DNA from: Paraburkholderia aromaticivorans
GTDB taxonomy: Bacteria > Pseudomonadota > Gammaproteobacteria > Burkholderiales > Burkholderiaceae
Assembly: GCF_012689525.1 (NCBI RefSeq)
Contig: NZ_CP051515.1
Span: 2,356,001 to 2,420,000 of the forward strand
Length of the DNA stretch: 64,000 nt
Reading direction: 5' to 3'
Each line of letters opens with the position of its first letter. Positions within the stretch are counted from its first letter, which is position 1. Made by a program: the position numbers and the translations under genes. Shown piece after piece: positions 9,006 to 18,440 of this stretch. The notes beneath the pieces are model-generated. The model worked only from the letters and a program-made list of their open reading frames with translations, was not told the DNA's origin and searched no databases.

Positions 9006-10118
9006 ATGACGAAGCACCTCTTCAATCCGATCAAACTCGGCCGGCTCTCCCTCGGCCACCGCGTCGCGATGGCGCCCCTTACGCGCTCGCGTGCGGGCCG
9101 GTCGGGCAATGTGCCGACCGCCCTGAACGTCGAATACTATCGGCAACGCGCCAGCGCGGCGCTGATCGTGAGTGAAGCGACGCAGATTTCACAGCAAGGC
9201 CAGGGTTATGCGTGGACGCCGGGCATCCACACGGAAGAACAGATTGAAGGCTGGCGTGCCGTCAGCAAGGCTGTGCACGAAGAAGGCGGTCACATGTTTC
9301 TTCAGTTGTGGCACGTCGGCCGTGTATCGCATCCCGTGTTCCAGCCCAATGGCGGCCTGCCCGTTGCACCGACCGCCATGCCGGTGCCCGGAAAGACGTT
9401 CATTCTCGATGAAGCCGGCAACGGCGTATGGGGCGACGTACCGGTTCCGCAGGCGCTGACCGTCGAAGGCATTCGGGACATCGTCGCCGACTATCGGCGC
9501 GCAGCAAGCAATGCGATCGCAGCCGGCATGGACGGCGTCGAAATTCATGCGGGCAACGGCTATTTGCTGGACCAATTCATCAACAGCAGCAGCAACCATC
9601 GGCAGGACAGCTACGGCGGCGGCATCGAAAATCGCGCGCGGCTGCTGCTTGAAGTCGTCGCTGCTGTCAGCGATGAAGTGGGTCCGCAAAACGTCGCTGT
9701 TCGCCTGACCCCGATGGGACGGTTCATGGGTATGAGTGACGAAACGCCTGAGGCGACATTCGGCTACATCGTGCGAAAGCTCAATGACTATGGCCTCGCC
9801 TATTTGCATCTGGTCGAGCCGGCAATGGTGGGCACCGTGAAGGACGAGAACTTCGACCCGCGTTGGGACGCCATCATGAAACTGCTGCGAGATGAATACA
9901 AGGGCGTGTTGATGATCGCCGGCGGCTATGACCGTGAGACCGCGGAAAAAGCGATCGCGAGCGGGCGGGCTGATATTGTCGCGTTTGGACGCCCCTTTAT
10001 CGCGAATCCGGATCTGCCGGCCCGTCTGCGCAACGGCCACCCGCTGAATGCCACCGACAGCAGCAGCTTCTTCGGTGGCGATGCGGCCGGCTATATAGAC
10101 TACCCTGCCATGAGTTGA
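9006..10118 (+). CDS. alkene reductase, Old Yellow Enzyme family
   Basis: A 370-residue FMN-dependent ene-reductase of the NemA/OYE class. NAD(P)H reduces FMN, which then reduces activated C=C bonds (enones, maleimides) and sometimes nitro compounds or nitrate esters. Visible signatures are the N-terminal FNPIKLGRLSLGHRVAMAPLTR strand, the substrate-binding pair His181 and Asn184 in IHAGNGYLLDQFI, SSSNHRQDSYGGGIENRARLLLEV, and the phosphate-binding AFGRPFIANPDLPARL. Length is that of NemA (about 365). GGAGATACACC precedes the ATG. A TetR gene follows 160 bases downstream on the same strand, an arrangement like nemR-nemA but in reverse order. Confidence 0.92.
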   Translation: MTKHLFNPIKLGRLSLGHRVAMAPLTRSRAGRSGNVPTALNVEYYRQRASAALIVSEATQISQQGQGYAWTPGIHTEEQIEGWRAVSKAVHEEGGHMFLQLWHVGRVSHPVFQPNGGLPVAPTAMPVPGKTFILDEAGNGVWGDVPVPQALTVEGIRDIVADYRRAASNAIAAGMDGVEIHAGNGYLLDQFINSSSNHRQDSYGGGIENRARLLLEVVAAVSDEVGPQNVAVRLTPMGRFMGMSDETPEATFGYIVRKLNDYGLAYLHLVEPAMVGTVKDENFDPRWDAIMKLLRDEYKGVLMIAGGYDRETAEKAIASGRADIVAFGRPFIANPDLPARLRNGHPLNATDSSSFFGGDAAGYIDYPAMS

Positions 10119-10234
10119 GCGGGAGCCTTCGCACCAGGCCACGGTGGGCGAAACGAGTAACGATACCCGGCCGGTCTAACTGGCCCGTATGCCGCGCCCA
10201 TCGGTTTGAGATCGCATCTTCGAACCTGCTATAT

Positions 10235-10265
10235 TTCCCTTTCCAGTGATCATCCGATAAGGGAA
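10235..10265. promoter_or_regulatory. inverted repeat before the TetR gene
   Basis: Arms TTCCCTT (10235-10241) and AAGGGAA (10259-10265) with a 17-base spacer lie immediately upstream of the TetR start at 10278, overlapping the region where its ribosome binding site begins. TetR proteins often bind palindromes at their own promoter, so autoregulation is possible. The arms are short and chance is not excluded. Confidence 0.35.
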
Positions 10266-10277
10266 CGAGGGAAGAGG

Positions 10278-11024
10278 ATGCCAAAGCCGAAGCGCCCAAT
10301 CAACCACCCCAAAGGGCAAGCCGAAGAGGGACTCGCCCATGCTTCGCGAGACCTGGCGGAGGCGCCGGTAACCGCCACACGGCGCATGCTGCCGGAAGAG
10401 CGCGAACTGCAGATCGTTGAAAAAGCGATCGAGCATTTCGCCACCCACGGCTTTTCCGGCAGTACTCGCGAACTGGCCAAGCAGATCGGCGTGACACAGC
10501 CCCTGCTCTATCGTTATTTCCCTAGCAAGGAAGCGCTGATCGACCGCGTCTACAACGAGATCTACCGTTGGGATCCGCAATGGGAGAGCCTGATCGCCGA
10601 CCGTTCCATTCCTCTTCAGGAGCGCTTGTGCACGCTCTACAAAGCGTATTCACAGGTAATCCTGCAGCGCGAATGGATCCGCACCTTCATTTTCGCCGGG
10701 CTGACTCGGGAGGGTATTAACACCCGCTATCTCGACAAGCTGCGTGAACGCGTGTTCGGACCGGTGATGCGGGAGTTGCGCGCCGCCTATGGCATTCCGG
10801 CACCACGCACGCGCGCCGCGCAGGAAGCCGAACTCGAACTGATCTGGAGCCTGCATGCGGGCATCTTTTATATCGGCATGCGCAAGTGGGTGTACGGCCT
10901 GCCCGTGCCCAAGGATCTCGACGCGCACGTCGAGCGCATGGTTGACGTCTTTTTGAACGGTACGCCTGCCGTACTGAAGAAGATGACGCCCGCTGGCGCC
11001 ACTCGAGTCCGCTCAGCCTCGTAG
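10278..11024 (+). CDS. TetR/AcrR-family transcriptional regulator
   Basis: A 248-residue TetR repressor. An upstream in-frame ATG at 10206 exists, but the ATG at 10278 follows GGGAAGAGG directly and is preferred. A basic N-terminal tail of about 35 residues precedes the DNA-binding domain: IVEKAIEHFATHGFSGS, then ELAKQIGVTQPLLYRYF and SKEALIDRVYNEIY, the classic three-helix TetR pattern. The C-terminal ligand domain is all-helical. It lies between the Old Yellow Enzyme gene and the VOC-monooxygenase operon, and could regulate either; palindromes occur upstream of both this gene and the VOC gene. Confidence 0.92.
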   Translation: MPKPKRPINHPKGQAEEGLAHASRDLAEAPVTATRRMLPEERELQIVEKAIEHFATHGFSGSTRELAKQIGVTQPLLYRYFPSKEALIDRVYNEIYRWDPQWESLIADRSIPLQERLCTLYKAYSQVILQREWIRTFIFAGLTREGINTRYLDKLRERVFGPVMRELRAAYGIPAPRTRAAQEAELELIWSLHAGIFYIGMRKWVYGLPVPKDLDAHVERMVDVFLNGTPAVLKKMTPAGATRVRSAS

Positions 11025-11327
11025 CTTTTTCTGTCGCTTCCGTCGTCACCGCTTGCGTGGCGTGAAGCGGCGCGATGACATCCCCCAGAGAGGCGCCGCC
11101 CATTTCCATCTCAGGTGACGGACCGGCGCCGGCAACTGCCGATGCCGCGACGATGGCGAGTTCCGCCGCCATGGCAATCCGCATGGAGACCGCAACGGCC
11201 TGTCTGACCGATGCGGCTCAATTTCTTCACATCTAACTTTCGATTACGCCTGAACTGCCACCACCCTGCAAAACGCCAGGGTAAACACCGGCGCATCACC
11301 GCTTTCTCCCAAAGACACGGTGACCTA

Positions 11328-11364
11328 CAATTTATCAACCGATCACTAATCGATCGATAAATTG
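11328..11364. promoter_or_regulatory. palindrome upstream of VOC-monooxygenase operon
   Basis: Perfect 9-base arms CAATTTATC (11328-11336) and GATAAATTG (11356-11364) separated by 19 bases, AT-rich in GC-rich surroundings, ending 12 bases before the VOC start codon and abutting its ribosome binding site. This is the expected position and shape for a repressor operator. The adjacent TetR protein is the natural candidate. The remaining 300 bases back to the TetR stop hold nothing else I can recognise. Confidence 0.5.
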
Positions 11365-11376
11365 CAGGAGAGCCTC

Positions 11377-11862
11377 ATGGCAATCACCAAGCTAGCCCAT
11401 TACTCGATCCGTACAACCGACCTCGAACAATCGCGCCTGTTCTATGAACGGGTTCTCGGCTTCAGACAGGGGTACCGGCCACCCTTCGATTTTCCGGGCC
11501 TTTGGCTCTACAAGGGCGGAGACGAAGCCGAGTTCGGCACGGTTCATATCATCGGCGTCGATCCGGGCAACCCGGAAGGATTGACGGCGTACCTGGGCAA
11601 CAAGGAACTCCCGGCCACCGGCACCGGTACCGTCGATCACATCGCCTTCCTTGCGACCGGTGTCGAAGACATGTGGAAAACACTGGAAGCGGAAAACGTC
11701 GCGTGGCGCGATCGCACCGTGCCAAGCCTCGGACTTCATCAGATTTTCATCGAAGACCCCTCGGGCGTCACGATCGAGCTGAACTTTCCCGCCGCGGAAG
11801 TAGCGCATCTCGAGATCCCGCATCCGGCCGCCGCCAAAGAAGCAGCAAACACAGGAGATTGA
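11377..11862 (+). CDS. VOC-superfamily protein (glyoxalase/dioxygenase fold)
   Basis: A 161-residue metalloenzyme-fold protein with two beta-alpha-beta-beta-beta modules: LAHYSIRTTDLEQSRLFYERVLGFR at the N-terminus and VDHIAFLATGVEDMW in the second module. Likely metal ligands are His8, the His of VDHIAF and the Glu of GVTIELNFP near residue 135, matching glyoxalase-like and ring-cleavage families. AGGAG lies six bases before the chosen ATG; the ORF's earlier ATG at 11362 overlaps the palindrome and is less likely. It is first in an operon with a flavin hydroxylase two bases downstream, so it may act on that enzyme's product. Confidence 0.85.
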   Translation: MAITKLAHYSIRTTDLEQSRLFYERVLGFRQGYRPPFDFPGLWLYKGGDEAEFGTVHIIGVDPGNPEGLTAYLGNKELPATGTGTVDHIAFLATGVEDMWKTLEAENVAWRDRTVPSLGLHQIFIEDPSGVTIELNFPAAEVAHLEIPHPAAAKEAANTGD

Positions 11863-11864
11863 AC

Positions 11865-13088
11865 ATGATGAACGCTGCAAGCAAACCTAAAGCAATAGTG
11901 GTCGGCGGCTCTCTAGGCGGACTCTTCGCCGCGAACCTTCTGACGCGCAACGGTTGGGACGTCGACGTATTCGAGCGCATTCCCGAGGAGCTCGCGAGTC
12001 GCGGAGCCGGGATCGTGACTCATCCTGAACTGTTTGAGGCCCTGAGCGCAGCCGGCGTCCAGATCGACGACTCGATCGGCGTCAAGGTGCAAGCGCGGGT
12101 GACGTTCGACCAGCAGGGTGCCGTGCTCTCGGAACGGGCAATGCCCCAGACACTCACCGCGTGGGGCAAGATGTATCACGTCCTGCGCTCTGCCCTTCCT
12201 GACGTTCACTACCATTCAGGGGGCACCGTCGTGGCCGTCGAAAACGGCCCCGATCATGCGACGGTGACGCTCGGCGACGGAACGGTTCATCGGGCCGATA
12301 TCGTCATCGCTGCCGATGGATTCAAATCCGCTATCCGGGACCAGTTTCTGCCCGACGTCAAGTTGGAATACGCAGGCTACGTGGCGTGGCGCGGACTCGT
12401 CGACGAGATGAACCTGTCGCAACAGACCCGCGACGCGCTGTTCGAGAAGTTCGCGTTCTGTCTGCCGCCGCGCGAGCAGATTCTCGGCTATCCCGTGGCC
12501 GGTCAAGGAAACAGCACGGTGCCCGGCGAACGCCGCTATAACTTTGTCTGGTACCGGGCCACCAGCGAGGACGTCGACCTGCCGAACCTGCTGACCGACG
12601 CGACCGGAAAACGCTGGACAGGTGGGATTCCCCCAACGCTGATCCGCCCGGATGTCCTCTCGGATATGGAAGAAGCCGCTGTTACGCTGCTCGCACCGCA
12701 GTTTGCCGAGGTCGTGGCACGCGCGACGCAACCGCTCTTCCAACCCATCTTCGACCTCGAGGTGCCGCAGATGGCGTTCGGCAGAGTCGCATTGCTTGGC
12801 GACGCGGCATTCGTTGCTCGCCCGCACTGCGGCATGGGTGTCACCAAGGCGGCGAGCGACGCCATGGCGCTGGTTGCAGCCCTCACCGCCAGCGCCGACG
12901 TTCCCGGCGCACTGGCCGAATACAGCCGCGTGCGCACCCCGGTGGGCGCAGCCATCGTCCAGCATGCGCGCCACCTCGGTGCGTACATGCAGGCACAGCT
13001 GAAGAACGACACGGATCGTTTGATGGCAGAGCGCTATCGCACCCCAGAGGCCGTCATGCGTGAAACAGCTGTACCCGCGCGCTTCTGA
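11865..13088 (+). CDS. FAD-dependent monooxygenase, 2,6-dihydroxypyridine hydroxylase-like
   Basis: A 407-residue flavin hydroxylase, third paralogue in the window. The frame is open far upstream through the VOC gene, but the ATGATG at 11865 follows AGGAG and starts the true N-terminus. Motifs: VVGGSLGGLFAANLL near residues 12-26, IAADGFKSAIR near 148-158, YAGYVAWRGLVDE near 169-181, and LLGDAAFVARPHCGMG near 309-324, where the usual proline before His is conserved. It follows the VOC gene by two bases and precedes DUF485 and actP genes, suggesting an operon that hydroxylates an aromatic or heteroaromatic compound and deals with a small carboxylate. Confidence 0.88.
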   Translation: MMNAASKPKAIVVGGSLGGLFAANLLTRNGWDVDVFERIPEELASRGAGIVTHPELFEALSAAGVQIDDSIGVKVQARVTFDQQGAVLSERAMPQTLTAWGKMYHVLRSALPDVHYHSGGTVVAVENGPDHATVTLGDGTVHRADIVIAADGFKSAIRDQFLPDVKLEYAGYVAWRGLVDEMNLSQQTRDALFEKFAFCLPPREQILGYPVAGQGNSTVPGERRYNFVWYRATSEDVDLPNLLTDATGKRWTGGIPPTLIRPDVLSDMEEAAVTLLAPQFAEVVARATQPLFQPIFDLEVPQMAFGRVALLGDAAFVARPHCGMGVTKAASDAMALVAALTASADVPGALAEYSRVRTPVGAAIVQHARHLGAYMQAQLKNDTDRLMAERYRTPEAVMRETAVPARF

Positions 13089-13169
13089 TTTCTTTGCACA
13101 GAACAGCCCGGCCCTCGCGCCGGCTCATTCGCTCAGACAGACAAAGGGCGATTCGAAAAAGGAGACATC

Positions 13170-13532
13170 ATGCAGCACACCGTTCCAACTTACCCGGCCG
13201 CCGAGCGGCATGGCACTGCGGATCGGGCCGTCACGGCCAATCCCTTGCTGAACGATCCACGCTTCAAAGCGCTGGTGCGTGCACGCCGGACGTTCTCCTG
13301 GACGCTTACGCTTCTCATGCTGACCGTCTACTTCGCGTTCATCCTGACGCTCGCCTTCTCACCAACGCTGCTCGGCCACCCGGTCGCCCAAGGTGACTCG
13401 ACGACTTGGGGTATCCCCATCGGTTTCGGCATGTTCGTTTTTACTTTCGTCCTCGTAGCCGTGTACGTCGCACGGGCAAACTCGTCTTACGATCGCGCCA
13501 TTAGCGAGATCAGGAATGGAGTCCGACCATGA
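13170..13532 (+). CDS. DUF485 membrane protein (YjcH-like)
   Basis: A 120-residue inner-membrane protein of the DUF485 family with two predicted membrane segments (about residues 46-68 and 84-107) and a conserved short soluble N-terminus containing [20 protein letters not shown]. It is the usual partner of acetate/solute symporters, like yjcH with actP in Escherichia coli. AAAGGAG lies seven bases upstream of the ATG. The last codons overlap the actP start by four bases, so translation is coupled. Its biochemical role is not established; co-occurrence suggests assembly or modulation of the symporter. Confidence 0.9.
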   Translation: MQHTVPTYPAAERHGTADRAVTANPLLNDPRFKALVRARRTFSWTLTLLMLTVYFAFILTLAFSPTLLGHPVAQGDSTTWGIPIGFGMFVFTFVLVAVYVARANSSYDRAISEIRNGVRP

Positions 13533-15163
13533 AACGCCTGACTGCTTTAGCAAGCCTGTTGCTCACAACCCTTCCCGCCTGGGCCGCGGGTTCGTCGGGC
13601 GTCGCACAGGGACACAATCCCATTGCGATCGGCATGTTCCTCGTGTTTGTCGCGTCTACGCTTCTGATTACCCGCTGGGCGGCCCGCAAGAACCACAGCG
13701 TTTCCGACCACTACGCCGCGGGCGGCAAGATCACGGCCTTCCAGAACGGTTGGGCCATTGCCGGTGACTATATGTCCGCAGCGTCATTGCTCGGCATTTC
13801 GGCCCTCGTCTTTACGAGCGGCTACGACGGTCTGATTTACTCGATCGGCTTTCTCGCCAGTTGGCCGATCATCCTTTTTCTGATTGCCGAGCCGCTGCGC
13901 AACCTCGGACGCTATACCCTGGCGGACGTCGTATCGTATCGCTTGCAGCAAGGCCCAATACGCGCATTTGCGGCGTCGAGTTCGATCGTGATCGTTCTGC
14001 TCTACCTGGTTTCGCAGATGGTGGGGGCCGGCAAGCTCGTCGAGTTGCTGTTTGGTTTCAACTACACGATTGCCGTGGTGATCGTCGGGGTGTTGATGGT
14101 CGTGTACGTGTTCTTCGGCGGTATGTTGGCCACCACGTGGATCCAGATCATCAAGGCGGTCTTTCTTCTCGCCGGCGCCGCATTCATGGCGTTTATGGTC
14201 CTTGACCGCTTCGGGTTCAGCCTCAATGCGCTCTTTTCGCAAGCGATTCTCGCGCATCCCAAGCATGTGGCGATCATGAGCCCGGGCGGTCTCGTGTCGG
14301 ATCCGGTTTCCGCGGTGTCGCTGGGCCTCGCGTTGATCTTCGGCACGGCGGGTTTGCCCCACATCCTGATGAGATTCTTCACGGTGGGCAACGTCAAGGC
14401 TGCCCGCAAAAGCATTCTTTACGCGACCGGCATTGTGGGTATCGGCTATGCCCTGATCATCATCATCGGCTTCGGCACGATTGCGTTGGTCGCGACCGAT
14501 CCGAGGTATCACACGTCGTCGGGCGCCGTGATTGGCGGCGCGAATATGGTCGCGATCCATCTCGCCCACGCGGTAGGCGGCAATATATTTCTCGGCTTCA
14601 TCTGCGCGGTGGCTTTCTCGACCATTCTGGCTGTTGTCGCAGGGCTGACGCTGGCCGGCTCGTCGGCCATCTCGCATGACCTGTACGCGAATGTGATTCG
14701 TAAAGGCAAAGCTTCGGATCACGAAGAAATGCGTGTTTCAAGAATGACGACGCTCGTGCTTGGCGTACTGGCCATTCTGCTCGGAATCGCGTTTGAAAAG
14801 CAGAATATTGCGTTCATCGTGAGCCTTACCTTCTCGATCGCCGCCAGTTCCAATTTCCCCGTGCTCCTGCTGTCCATCTATTGGCGAGGATTGACAACGC
14901 GCGGTGCAGTGCTCGGCGGCTCGCTAGGGCTCGTAACAGCTGTCGCGCTAACCATCCTCAGTCCGACTGTCTGGGTCCAGGTGCTTGGACATGCCCATGC
15001 CATCTACCCGTATGAATACCCCGCGCTCTTCTCGATGATCGTTGCATTCGCCGGCATTTTCGTCTTCTCCATCACCGACAGGTCGGCACATGCGGTTCGG
15101 GAGCGCAGCCTGTACGACAATCAACTCGTCAACTGCGAGCTTGGCATGGTGGAACAGGGCTAG
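13529..15163 (+). CDS. actP: cation/acetate symporter ActP
   Basis: A 544-residue sodium:solute symporter. It aligns by eye almost end to end with ActP of Escherichia coli: a cleavable-looking N-terminal helix ending [44 protein letters not shown] written here as a continuous conserved block, [46 protein letters not shown] and HDLYANV. About 13 membrane helices are visible. It imports acetate and other short carboxylates. As the last gene of the VOC-hydroxylase-DUF485 operon, it may import the substrate or a small-acid product of this pathway rather than serve general acetate metabolism. Confidence 0.93.
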   Translation: MKRLTALASLLLTTLPAWAAGSSGVAQGHNPIAIGMFLVFVASTLLITRWAARKNHSVSDHYAAGGKITAFQNGWAIAGDYMSAASLLGISALVFTSGYDGLIYSIGFLASWPIILFLIAEPLRNLGRYTLADVVSYRLQQGPIRAFAASSSIVIVLLYLVSQMVGAGKLVELLFGFNYTIAVVIVGVLMVVYVFFGGMLATTWIQIIKAVFLLAGAAFMAFMVLDRFGFSLNALFSQAILAHPKHVAIMSPGGLVSDPVSAVSLGLALIFGTAGLPHILMRFFTVGNVKAARKSILYATGIVGIGYALIIIIGFGTIALVATDPRYHTSSGAVIGGANMVAIHLAHAVGGNIFLGFICAVAFSTILAVVAGLTLAGSSAISHDLYANVIRKGKASDHEEMRVSRMTTLVLGVLAILLGIAFEKQNIAFIVSLTFSIAASSNFPVLLLSIYWRGLTTRGAVLGGSLGLVTAVALTILSPTVWVQVLGHAHAIYPYEYPALFSMIVAFAGIFVFSITDRSAHAVRERSLYDNQLVNCELGMVEQG

Positions 15164-15254
15164 TCCCAGTTCAGCATATATAGACAAAGGGAGGCGGCTT
15201 CGCGCATGCCGGCACACGGCCGCGATGGACTCGGCTGCTGTCCATCGCCGCACC

Positions 15255-16628
15255 TCACGGACTCGGATCGACAATCACCGCCTGCAAGCTTCCCTGCTTC
15301 TTCTTGACCGACACCGCGACAAGCAATGCCATCGCCGCGACACAGGCGGGCGCGGCCATCGAGGTCAAAATGGCGATCATGCTGTAGCCGGCAGCCGAAA
15401 GCGCTCCGCCACCGAGCGCGCCGAGAATGCCTCCCAAGCGCCCGATGCCCAGCATCCACGCAACGCCGGACGCGCGTCCGTGCGTGGGATAGAACAGCGC
15501 CGCGAGGGCCAGCATCGACATTTGTGCGCCCGTCATGCAGACACCCGCCACGAAAGTCGCGATCCCAAGCGACAGAACATTGTCAGTGCCTTGTCCCATT
15601 GCGCAGACAGCACCAGCCAGCAACAGAAATGCGAGCGCGACCACTCGCCAAGGATTAAAGCGGTCCATCAACCAGCCACAACCCAATGCGCCGATTACGC
15701 CACCCGCCGGAAACAGTGCCGACACTAGCGACGCCTGACGCAATGTGAACCCCGCTTCATGGATCATCGTCGGCATCCAGCTTGTCAGCATGTAATAGAC
15801 AAGCAGGCCCATGAAGTACGCTACCCATAGCATCAACGTGCCGAACCTGTAACGCGCAGAAAGGATTAGAGTAAGCGGCGCTTTTTCCTTCTCGCTCACC
15901 CGGTCAGAGACAGAGAACTTTGAAACAGTCACTGGTTCACCATTGGCAATTCTTCGAAGTACTCGACGAATCTGCTCATCCGGCCAGCCCTTGATCACCA
16001 TGAATCGTACTGACTCCGGCAGCGCAACAAGAGCACATGCAAGCAGGACAGGGGCAATGCCGCCCGCGACGAAGATCGCGCGCCATCCGAAGTCAGGTAT
16101 CAATGCAGCCGACACCACACCACCGGCCGAAGCGCCTAAAGTGAATCCGCAGAACATGACGTTCAGCAGCAAGGATCGAGATCTCGCCGGCACATATTCC
16201 GACAACAACGTCGTCGCGTTGGGAAGTGCTGCGCCAAGCCCGATTCCGGTCAAAAAGCGAAAGACCGACAGTTGCCAGACACCCGAAGCGAACACGCAGG
16301 CGATCGTCCACACGCCGAAAAAGCAGACTGATCCGATCAAGACCTTGCGACGCCCGATCCTGTCGGCAACAGGTCCGGCAAGCAGCGCACCGAATGCGAG
16401 ACCCACGAGCGCCGCACTCAGTACGGGGCCAAGCGCGATTTTTGTCACCCCCCACTCTTTCGCGATCGCCGGCGCAACGAAACCGATTGCGCTGGTATCG
16501 AATCCGTCCAGTGCGACGATCAGAAAGCAGAAAAACAAAATCAGCCACTGATAGGGTGAAAATCTACGTTCGTCGATGAACTGCTCGACGTTGAGTACAT
16601 TCTGCTGGCCGATATCCTGTGTGCTCAT
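15255..16628 (-). CDS. MFS transporter, aromatic acid:H+ symporter (AAHS) family
   Basis: A 457-residue permease with 12 predicted helices. The start at 16628 follows GGAG by six bases; the ORF extends 14 codons further without support. Helix 1 carries IVALDGFDTSAIGFVAPAI, containing the DGFD motif needed for substrate recognition in PcaK-type carriers, and loop 2-3 has GPVADRIGRRKVLIG. A long N-terminal tail and a large loop between helices 6 and 7 are typical. The family imports benzoate, 4-hydroxybenzoate or protocatechuate. Beside a porin and the putative nitrobenzoate enzymes, uptake of a (nitro)benzoate is a reasonable inference. Confidence 0.92.
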   Translation of the reverse strand: MSTQDIGQQNVLNVEQFIDERRFSPYQWLILFFCFLIVALDGFDTSAIGFVAPAIAKEWGVTKIALGPVLSAALVGLAFGALLAGPVADRIGRRKVLIGSVCFFGVWTIACVFASGVWQLSVFRFLTGIGLGAALPNATTLLSEYVPARSRSLLLNVMFCGFTLGASAGGVVSAALIPDFGWRAIFVAGGIAPVLLACALVALPESVRFMVIKGWPDEQIRRVLRRIANGEPVTVSKFSVSDRVSEKEKAPLTLILSARYRFGTLMLWVAYFMGLLVYYMLTSWMPTMIHEAGFTLRQASLVSALFPAGGVIGALGCGWLMDRFNPWRVVALAFLLLAGAVCAMGQGTDNVLSLGIATFVAGVCMTGAQMSMLALAALFYPTHGRASGVAWMLGIGRLGGILGALGGGALSAAGYSMIAILTSMAAPACVAAMALLVAVSVKKKQGSLQAVIVDPSP

Positions 16629-16766
16629 ACAAACTCCGTGATCAAGCAGGCGAAGCGTTCGCCAGAACACCGTCCGCCTGCCTTGATTAATGATTGCCCC
16701 GCGGATTCACGGAGCACGATGCCCGTCGCTTCGATCAGGCAACTCGCGCTTCGTCCACGTGCCCAG

Positions 16767-17900
16767 TCAGAACAGGTGCCGAATTCCTGCCATCGCACCG
16801 AACTGACCCACACCCGCCGCCGGTGTCGTGCCCCCGCCGCCCACGCTCGCAGAAAAGTGCGCCTTGGCGCTGTTCCACAAATACGTACCGCCTATATAGA
16901 CAGCCGTGGCTTTCGACAAGAAGTAAGTGGCGCGAAGCGATGTCATCGTTGCCCGTGCATCCTGCTCCCGGACCACGATCCGAAAGCCTTCGCCATCGAT
17001 CACAAAGCTCGGTGTCACGAAATACTCGGCGCCTACGAAGTAGAGATTCGACCGTACGTCGGGCGCCGCCATGGAGTTCGTCTCGACGTGTCTTCCGAGC
17101 CACCCCGCTCCGACCTTTAACCCGGCAAATTTCACGTAACCGTTCGCCTCGATACGCGTGTCCTTGTCTGCGCCCGACGTAGTGGGAAACGTCCCGATGC
17201 CGTCAAAGAAATTCGCTGCGGCGTTTGCACCGCCTCGCTGTTCGTCGTACGCAGTTGCAACGCCAAAGCTTGCTCCGTCGTACTTGAGCATCGCACTCCA
17301 CTCGTGACATGGGTTGAACTGACCTGGAATCTGACCAGCGCATGTGCCCTGCCCGGGCGAATTGCCGGTGCCAGCCGAGTCGCGTCCGAACGAATACGAG
17401 GCGCCGACTGTCACTCCTTTATAGGTGCCCTTGTAGACGATGCTGTTATCGCTCCGCGCATTGGGCAGATAATTGTCCAGCGCGCCAATCCCGTGGACAT
17501 CGGGGCCCAGCATGTCCGCATCAGACAAAGCCCAATACACCATGTTGTATTGGCGTCCAAAGGTTAGCGCCCCCCACGGCCCATCGAGGCCGACCCACGC
17601 CTGGCGGCCGAAAAGACGTCCTCCTTGTCCAATGTCTCCGGCTCTCGTATTGAAGCCATTCTCGAGCGTAAAGATGGCCTTCCAGCCGCCCCCGAGGTCC
17701 TCGGTTCCGCGGATCCCCCACCGGGACGGCAATTCCCCGCTGATGGCCGGCATCCGAACGACGTGGTCGCCAGCGGAATTCGCATGAGATACATACTCGA
17801 TGCCGGTATCGATCAAACCGTACAGCGTGACGCTGCTTTGTGCGAAAGCCGATGCACTCAACATCCCGAGACCGAACGCTGCAAACCTTCCACGCTTCAT
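16767..17900 (-). CDS. Gram-negative porin (OmpC-like)
   Basis: A 377-residue outer-membrane porin. The signal peptide (MKRGRFAAFGLGMLSASAFA) is followed by QSSVTLYGLIDTGIEYV. Barrel signatures are SRWGIRGTEDLGGGWKAIF, LENGFNTRAGDIGQGG, LFGRQAWVGLDG and FGRQYNMVYW. It ends IRHLF with terminal Phe. Two Cys in the middle (CAGQIPGQFNPCH) are unusual for this family and might form a loop disulfide. It follows no gene on its strand but precedes the MFS permease gene 138 bases downstream, so the two may be co-transcribed as an outer- and inner-membrane uptake pair for an aromatic acid. Confidence 0.92.
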   Translation of the reverse strand: MKRGRFAAFGLGMLSASAFAQSSVTLYGLIDTGIEYVSHANSAGDHVVRMPAISGELPSRWGIRGTEDLGGGWKAIFTLENGFNTRAGDIGQGGRLFGRQAWVGLDGPWGALTFGRQYNMVYWALSDADMLGPDVHGIGALDNYLPNARSDNSIVYKGTYKGVTVGASYSFGRDSAGTGNSPGQGTCAGQIPGQFNPCHEWSAMLKYDGASFGVATAYDEQRGGANAAANFFDGIGTFPTTSGADKDTRIEANGYVKFAGLKVGAGWLGRHVETNSMAAPDVRSNLYFVGAEYFVTPSFVIDGEGFRIVVREQDARATMTSLRATYFLSKATAVYIGGTYLWNSAKAHFSASVGGGGTTPAAGVGQFGAMAGIRHLF

Positions 17901-18440
17901 ACTCCTCCCAATGATTAGTTAGTCGCTTCGTTATCCAAAGTACTTTATGTGTTACGGATCATTGGTCCGGAGCTTATGTTTGCAAATAGAAAGCAACAAC
18001 ACGGTGAAACGCGGAGCGACGAAAATCCAACCAACATCTGCCGGACATCTGGAAAATTTAAATTCTCCTGTCAGCGAACAGACGCATGTACTTTTCTTTG
18101 CACGACATGATCAGCGGTGATTTTCATGCGATGACGTCCTACAGAGAGAACCACCGGACGCCTCGAATATCGAAATGAATTGTGTTCATATGCCTATTGA
18201 ACGCAGCAACTCGTAGCCTCCACACGGCGCCTCGACCGATTCCTATTCGGTGTGCGGCACTTGAACATCATTCAATGTGGTATTGAAAACTCTCCCCTTC
18301 ATCCTCGAGCGGCGATGTGGCATCGTGACTGCAGCGGTGAGCGCCCAGTCGCTATACGTCGACGGGCAAGTTCACCATCTTCGACGCGGCGTCGTCGATC
18401 CGGACTGCACACGCAGCCATTCAGACCAGTGAGGAGCAAT
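17901..18440. other. divergent promoter region, porin and lyase genes
   Basis: About 540 bases, more AT-rich than the flanks, between the porin (minus) and the DUF4863 gene (plus). It should contain both promoters. An ORF continues upstream of the DUF4863 gene to 18252, but its Arg-rich composition and lack of a ribosome binding site argue against coding. I cannot place operators. Confidence 0.45.

Noticed and set aside
9006..11024. calling the Old Yellow Enzyme and TetR pair nemA-nemR
   Set aside because: Gene order is reversed compared with the known pair and the TetR protein lacks clear NemR features such as its regulatory Cys, so only the family names are used.
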